64,000 bases of DNA, taken from Streptomyces sp. SAI-135. Its GTDB lineage: Bacteria > Actinomycetota > Actinomycetes > Streptomycetales > Streptomycetaceae. Position 1 is the first letter of the stretch, and each line of letters opens with the position of its first letter. The position numbers and the translations under genes are program-made. The notes under the pieces were generated by a model. That model saw only the letters and a program-made list of their open reading frames with translations. It ran no database searches and was not told where the DNA came from. Shown here piece by piece: positions 62,372 to 64,000 of the stretch. The stretch spans positions 1,240,001 through 1,304,000 of the forward strand of contig NZ_JARXYP010000002.1 of assembly GCF_029893805.1 (NCBI RefSeq), in the 5' to 3' direction.

Positions 62372-62400
62372 TTGCCGACAATCGAGCACGCGCCTACGCT
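62372..62400 (+). promoter_or_regulatory. Leaderless promoter of the MFS gene
   Basis: TTGCCG (62372-62377) and TACGCT (62395-62400) with a 17-bp spacer put the transcription start on the GTG at 62407. There is no ribosome site. Confidence 0.65.
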
Positions 62401-62406
62401 GATTTT

Positions 62407-63612
62407 GTGCCGCTGATAAACAAACTGCGTACAGGCATCGCCCTGCCGGACAACTCCCTCACCCGCCTCCGTATCGCCCTCACCGTCTTCTTCGCCCTCG
62501 ACGGCTTCGTCTTCGCCGGGTGGGTCGTCCGCATCCCCGCGATCAAGGAACAGACCGGCGCCTCCGCCAGCGCCCTCGGTCTCGCCCTGCTCGGTGTCTC
62601 GGCCGGCGCGGTGATCACGATGATGCTCACGGGACGGCTGTGCCGCCGTTACGGCACCCACCGGGTCACCGTCGTCTGCGCCGTCCTGCTCTCCCTCAGC
62701 GTCGCCCTGCCGCCGCTCACCCACTCCGCTCCGGCGCTCGGCGCCGTGCTGCTGGTCTTCGGGGCCGCGTACGGCAGCATCAACGTCGCCTTCAACAGTG
62801 CCGCGGTCGATCTGGTGGGCGCGCTGCGGCGGCCCATCATGCCCAGTTTCCACGCGGCTTTCAGTCTGGGCGGCATGCTCGGTGCCGGGATCGGCGGGCT
62901 GGTGGCCGGAGGTCTGTCGCCCACGCGGCACCTGTTCGGCCTCACTCTGGTCGGTCTGCTCGTCACCGCCGTCGCGGGCCGGACCCTGCTGCGCATCCAG
63001 CCGCCGACACCCGTGCGGGACACACCGCCGCACGATGCCGCACGCCGACCTTCGAAAACCCCCACCCGCACCCGCGGCCTCGTCGTCACCTTCGGCCTGA
63101 TCGCCCTGTGCACGGCCTACGGCGAGGGTGCGCTGGCCGACTGGAGCGCCCTGCATCTGGAGCACGACCTGGACGCCACACCGGGCGTCGCGGCGGTCGG
63201 TTACTCGTGCTTCGCGCTCGCCATGACGATCGGCCGGCTGAGCGGCACCAAGCTGCTCGAACGTCTCGGCCAGACCCGCACGCTCGTGGGCGGCGGCACC
63301 ACCGCCGCGCTCGGCATGCTGCTCGGAGCCCTCGCTCCGTCCGTCTGGGCGGCTCTGCTCGGCTTCATGATCACGGGGCTCGGTCTCGCCAACCTGTTCC
63401 CCGTCGCCGTCGAGCGCGCGGGCAGGCTGGCCGGGCCCGACGGAGTCGCCGTCGCCTCCACCCTCGGCTACGGCGGCATGCTGCTCGGCCCGCCCGCCAT
63501 CGGCTTCATGGCCGACTGGTTCTCGCTGCCCGCCGCGCTCACCAGCGTCGCGGTGCTCGCCGGCACCGCCGCGGTCATCGCGGCGCTGACCCGGCGCGCG
63601 GCGGCGGGCTGA
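62407..63612 (+). CDS. MFS transporter (YbjJ-like)
   Basis: 401 residues from the GTG at 62407, chosen from the promoter position; the frame opens at 62296. About 12 hydrophobic segments, with MLTGRLCRRYGTHRVTVVCA as the helix 2-3 signature and AFNSAAVDLVGALRRPIMPSFHAAFSLGG in the middle (given in parts: SAAVDLVGALRRP, FHAAFSLGG), typical of the YbjJ/FucP-like inner membrane MFS group. The second half opens after a short cytoplasmic loop (about residue 215). It is divergent from an AraC regulator. Substrate unknown. Confidence 0.85.
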   Translation: MPLINKLRTGIALPDNSLTRLRIALTVFFALDGFVFAGWVVRIPAIKEQTGASASALGLALLGVSAGAVITMMLTGRLCRRYGTHRVTVVCAVLLSLSVALPPLTHSAPALGAVLLVFGAAYGSINVAFNSAAVDLVGALRRPIMPSFHAAFSLGGMLGAGIGGLVAGGLSPTRHLFGLTLVGLLVTAVAGRTLLRIQPPTPVRDTPPHDAARRPSKTPTRTRGLVVTFGLIALCTAYGEGALADWSALHLEHDLDATPGVAAVGYSCFALAMTIGRLSGTKLLERLGQTRTLVGGGTTAALGMLLGALAPSVWAALLGFMITGLGLANLFPVAVERAGRLAGPDGVAVASTLGYGGMLLGPPAIGFMADWFSLPAALTSVAVLAGTAAVIAALTRRAAAG

Positions 63613-63718
63613 CCACGCCTCGACACCGTCCGCGTATGCGCATCCGCGCCCACGCCCACGCCCCGACACCGTCCGCGCATCTGCATCCGCATCCGCGCCC
63701 GTACCCGCCCGCACGCGC

Positions 63719-63775
63719 GGCTCATCCGGATCACCACGGAACAGTCGGATCATTCCGGATCACTCCGGATGAGCC
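63719..63775. terminator. Inverted repeat spanning the 3' end of the last gene
   Basis: GGCTCATCCGGA (63719-63730) and TCCGGATGAGCC (63764-63775) are perfect 12-base inverted repeats 33 bases apart; the right arm lies within the last codons of the leftward gene. Two further TCCGGATCA copies lie between. It could end both convergent transcripts. Confidence 0.45.
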
Positions 63776-64000
63776 ACCGCGTCCTTCTGCAACTCCACGG
63801 CCGCCAACAGGCTGAGCTTCGGTTCCGCCTTGCGCAGCGCCCGCACCGCCGCGACCGAGGTGATGTCACCCGTGAAGCCGACGGCGGCCAGCCGGGAACG
63901 GACCCAGCGGGCGCGCAGCCCGGCCTCGGTGGCGGCGCCGGTGGACTCGACGAGTGCCACGGCCCGTTCCAGCCCGGGCCGTTCCTCGGGCGGGGCCTCG
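63760..64000 (-). CDS. Unrecognised protein, 5' part beyond the right edge
   Basis: Only the C-terminal 79 residues are visible, reading inward from the edge (EAPPEERPGLERAVALVEST) and ending SLLAAVELQKDAVAHPE. The codon usage is typical of the genome, and the frame stays open to the edge. The sequence is helical, alternating basic and acidic, with GFTGDITSVAAVRALRKAEP. I recognise no family. It is convergent with the MFS gene. Confidence 0.6.
   Translation of the reverse strand, partial: EAPPEERPGLERAVALVESTGAATEAGLRARWVRSRLAAVGFTGDITSVAAVRALRKAEPKLSLLAAVELQKDAVAHPE

Noticed and set aside
63642..63700. Short CGCATCCGC / GACACCGTCCGCG repeats, considered as a CRISPR or iteron array
   Set aside because: There are only two imperfect copies, with no regular spacers, no cas genes and no replication genes.
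61273..63753. 826-residue minus-strand frame including the AraC gene
   Set aside because: The part above 62274 is antisense to the MFS gene; only the C-terminal part has AraC features.

Overview
The window is high-GC actinobacterial DNA, almost certainly from a Streptomyces chromosome. Signs are strong third-position G/C bias, frequent GTG starts, AGGAGG-type ribosome sites, several leaderless-looking promoters, many secreted hydrolases, a streptogrisin-type protease, an extended-type GAPDH and an IcmF mutase. I found no rRNA, tRNA, CRISPR array, insertion sequence, integrase or phage gene. It looks like ordinary chromosome, rich in catabolic and accessory genes.

Left part (1-12300): a truncated Gfo/Idh/MocA oxidoreductase, a stand-alone OLD-type TOPRIM protein, a methyltransferase, a NarL-type two-component pair, a CelD-like acetyltransferase with a DegT-type aminotransferase, a long-form GAPDH, a DinB-like protein, and a coupled cyclase/ThDP-enzyme pair. 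Behind the response regulator lie three decayed 105-bp copies of its own 3' end.

12400-25600: an orphan double-glycine (RiPP-like) precursor gene; a sugar locus of LacI regulator, GH106-type hydrolase, MFS permease and sugar isomerase in which the same AAAACGTTTT-type operator precedes three of the four genes; an AhpD-like protein; a secreted GH5 enzyme divergent from its LacI regulator over an 18-bp palindrome; and a drug-type MFS exporter with a MerR-type 19-bp-spaced promoter.

25600-36500: IcmF, an FAD monooxygenase, an MMPL exporter, a DUF2071 protein, a secreted glycerophosphodiesterase, a third LacI regulator and a DUF6629-like membrane protein.

36500-49000, signalling: a PknG-type kinase, a four-helix membrane protein and a solute-binding lipoprotein form an overlapping operon. 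It resembles the mycobacterial GlnH-GlnX-PknG amino-acid sensing system, but the kinase gene comes first and its kinase domain is split by an insert of about 310 residues. Facing it is a transmembrane Ser/Thr kinase with an extracellular PQQ-like propeller, followed by a 1485-residue secreted propeller/ASH/lectin/Ig-like mosaic protein.

49000-64000: streptogrisin-like protease; ThuA plus Gfo/Idh pair; glutamate-cysteine-ligase-like enzyme; secreted TolB-propeller/amidohydrolase fusion; small secreted HExxH protease; glucarate dehydratase with a GntP permease; an AraC regulator divergent from a leaderless MFS gene; and a gene cut by the right edge. LacI-type palindromes with a GCGCT core lie before the first oxidoreductase, the streptogrisin/ThuA pair and the HExxH protease, so several carbohydrate-linked genes here may be controlled by LacI repressors encoded elsewhere.
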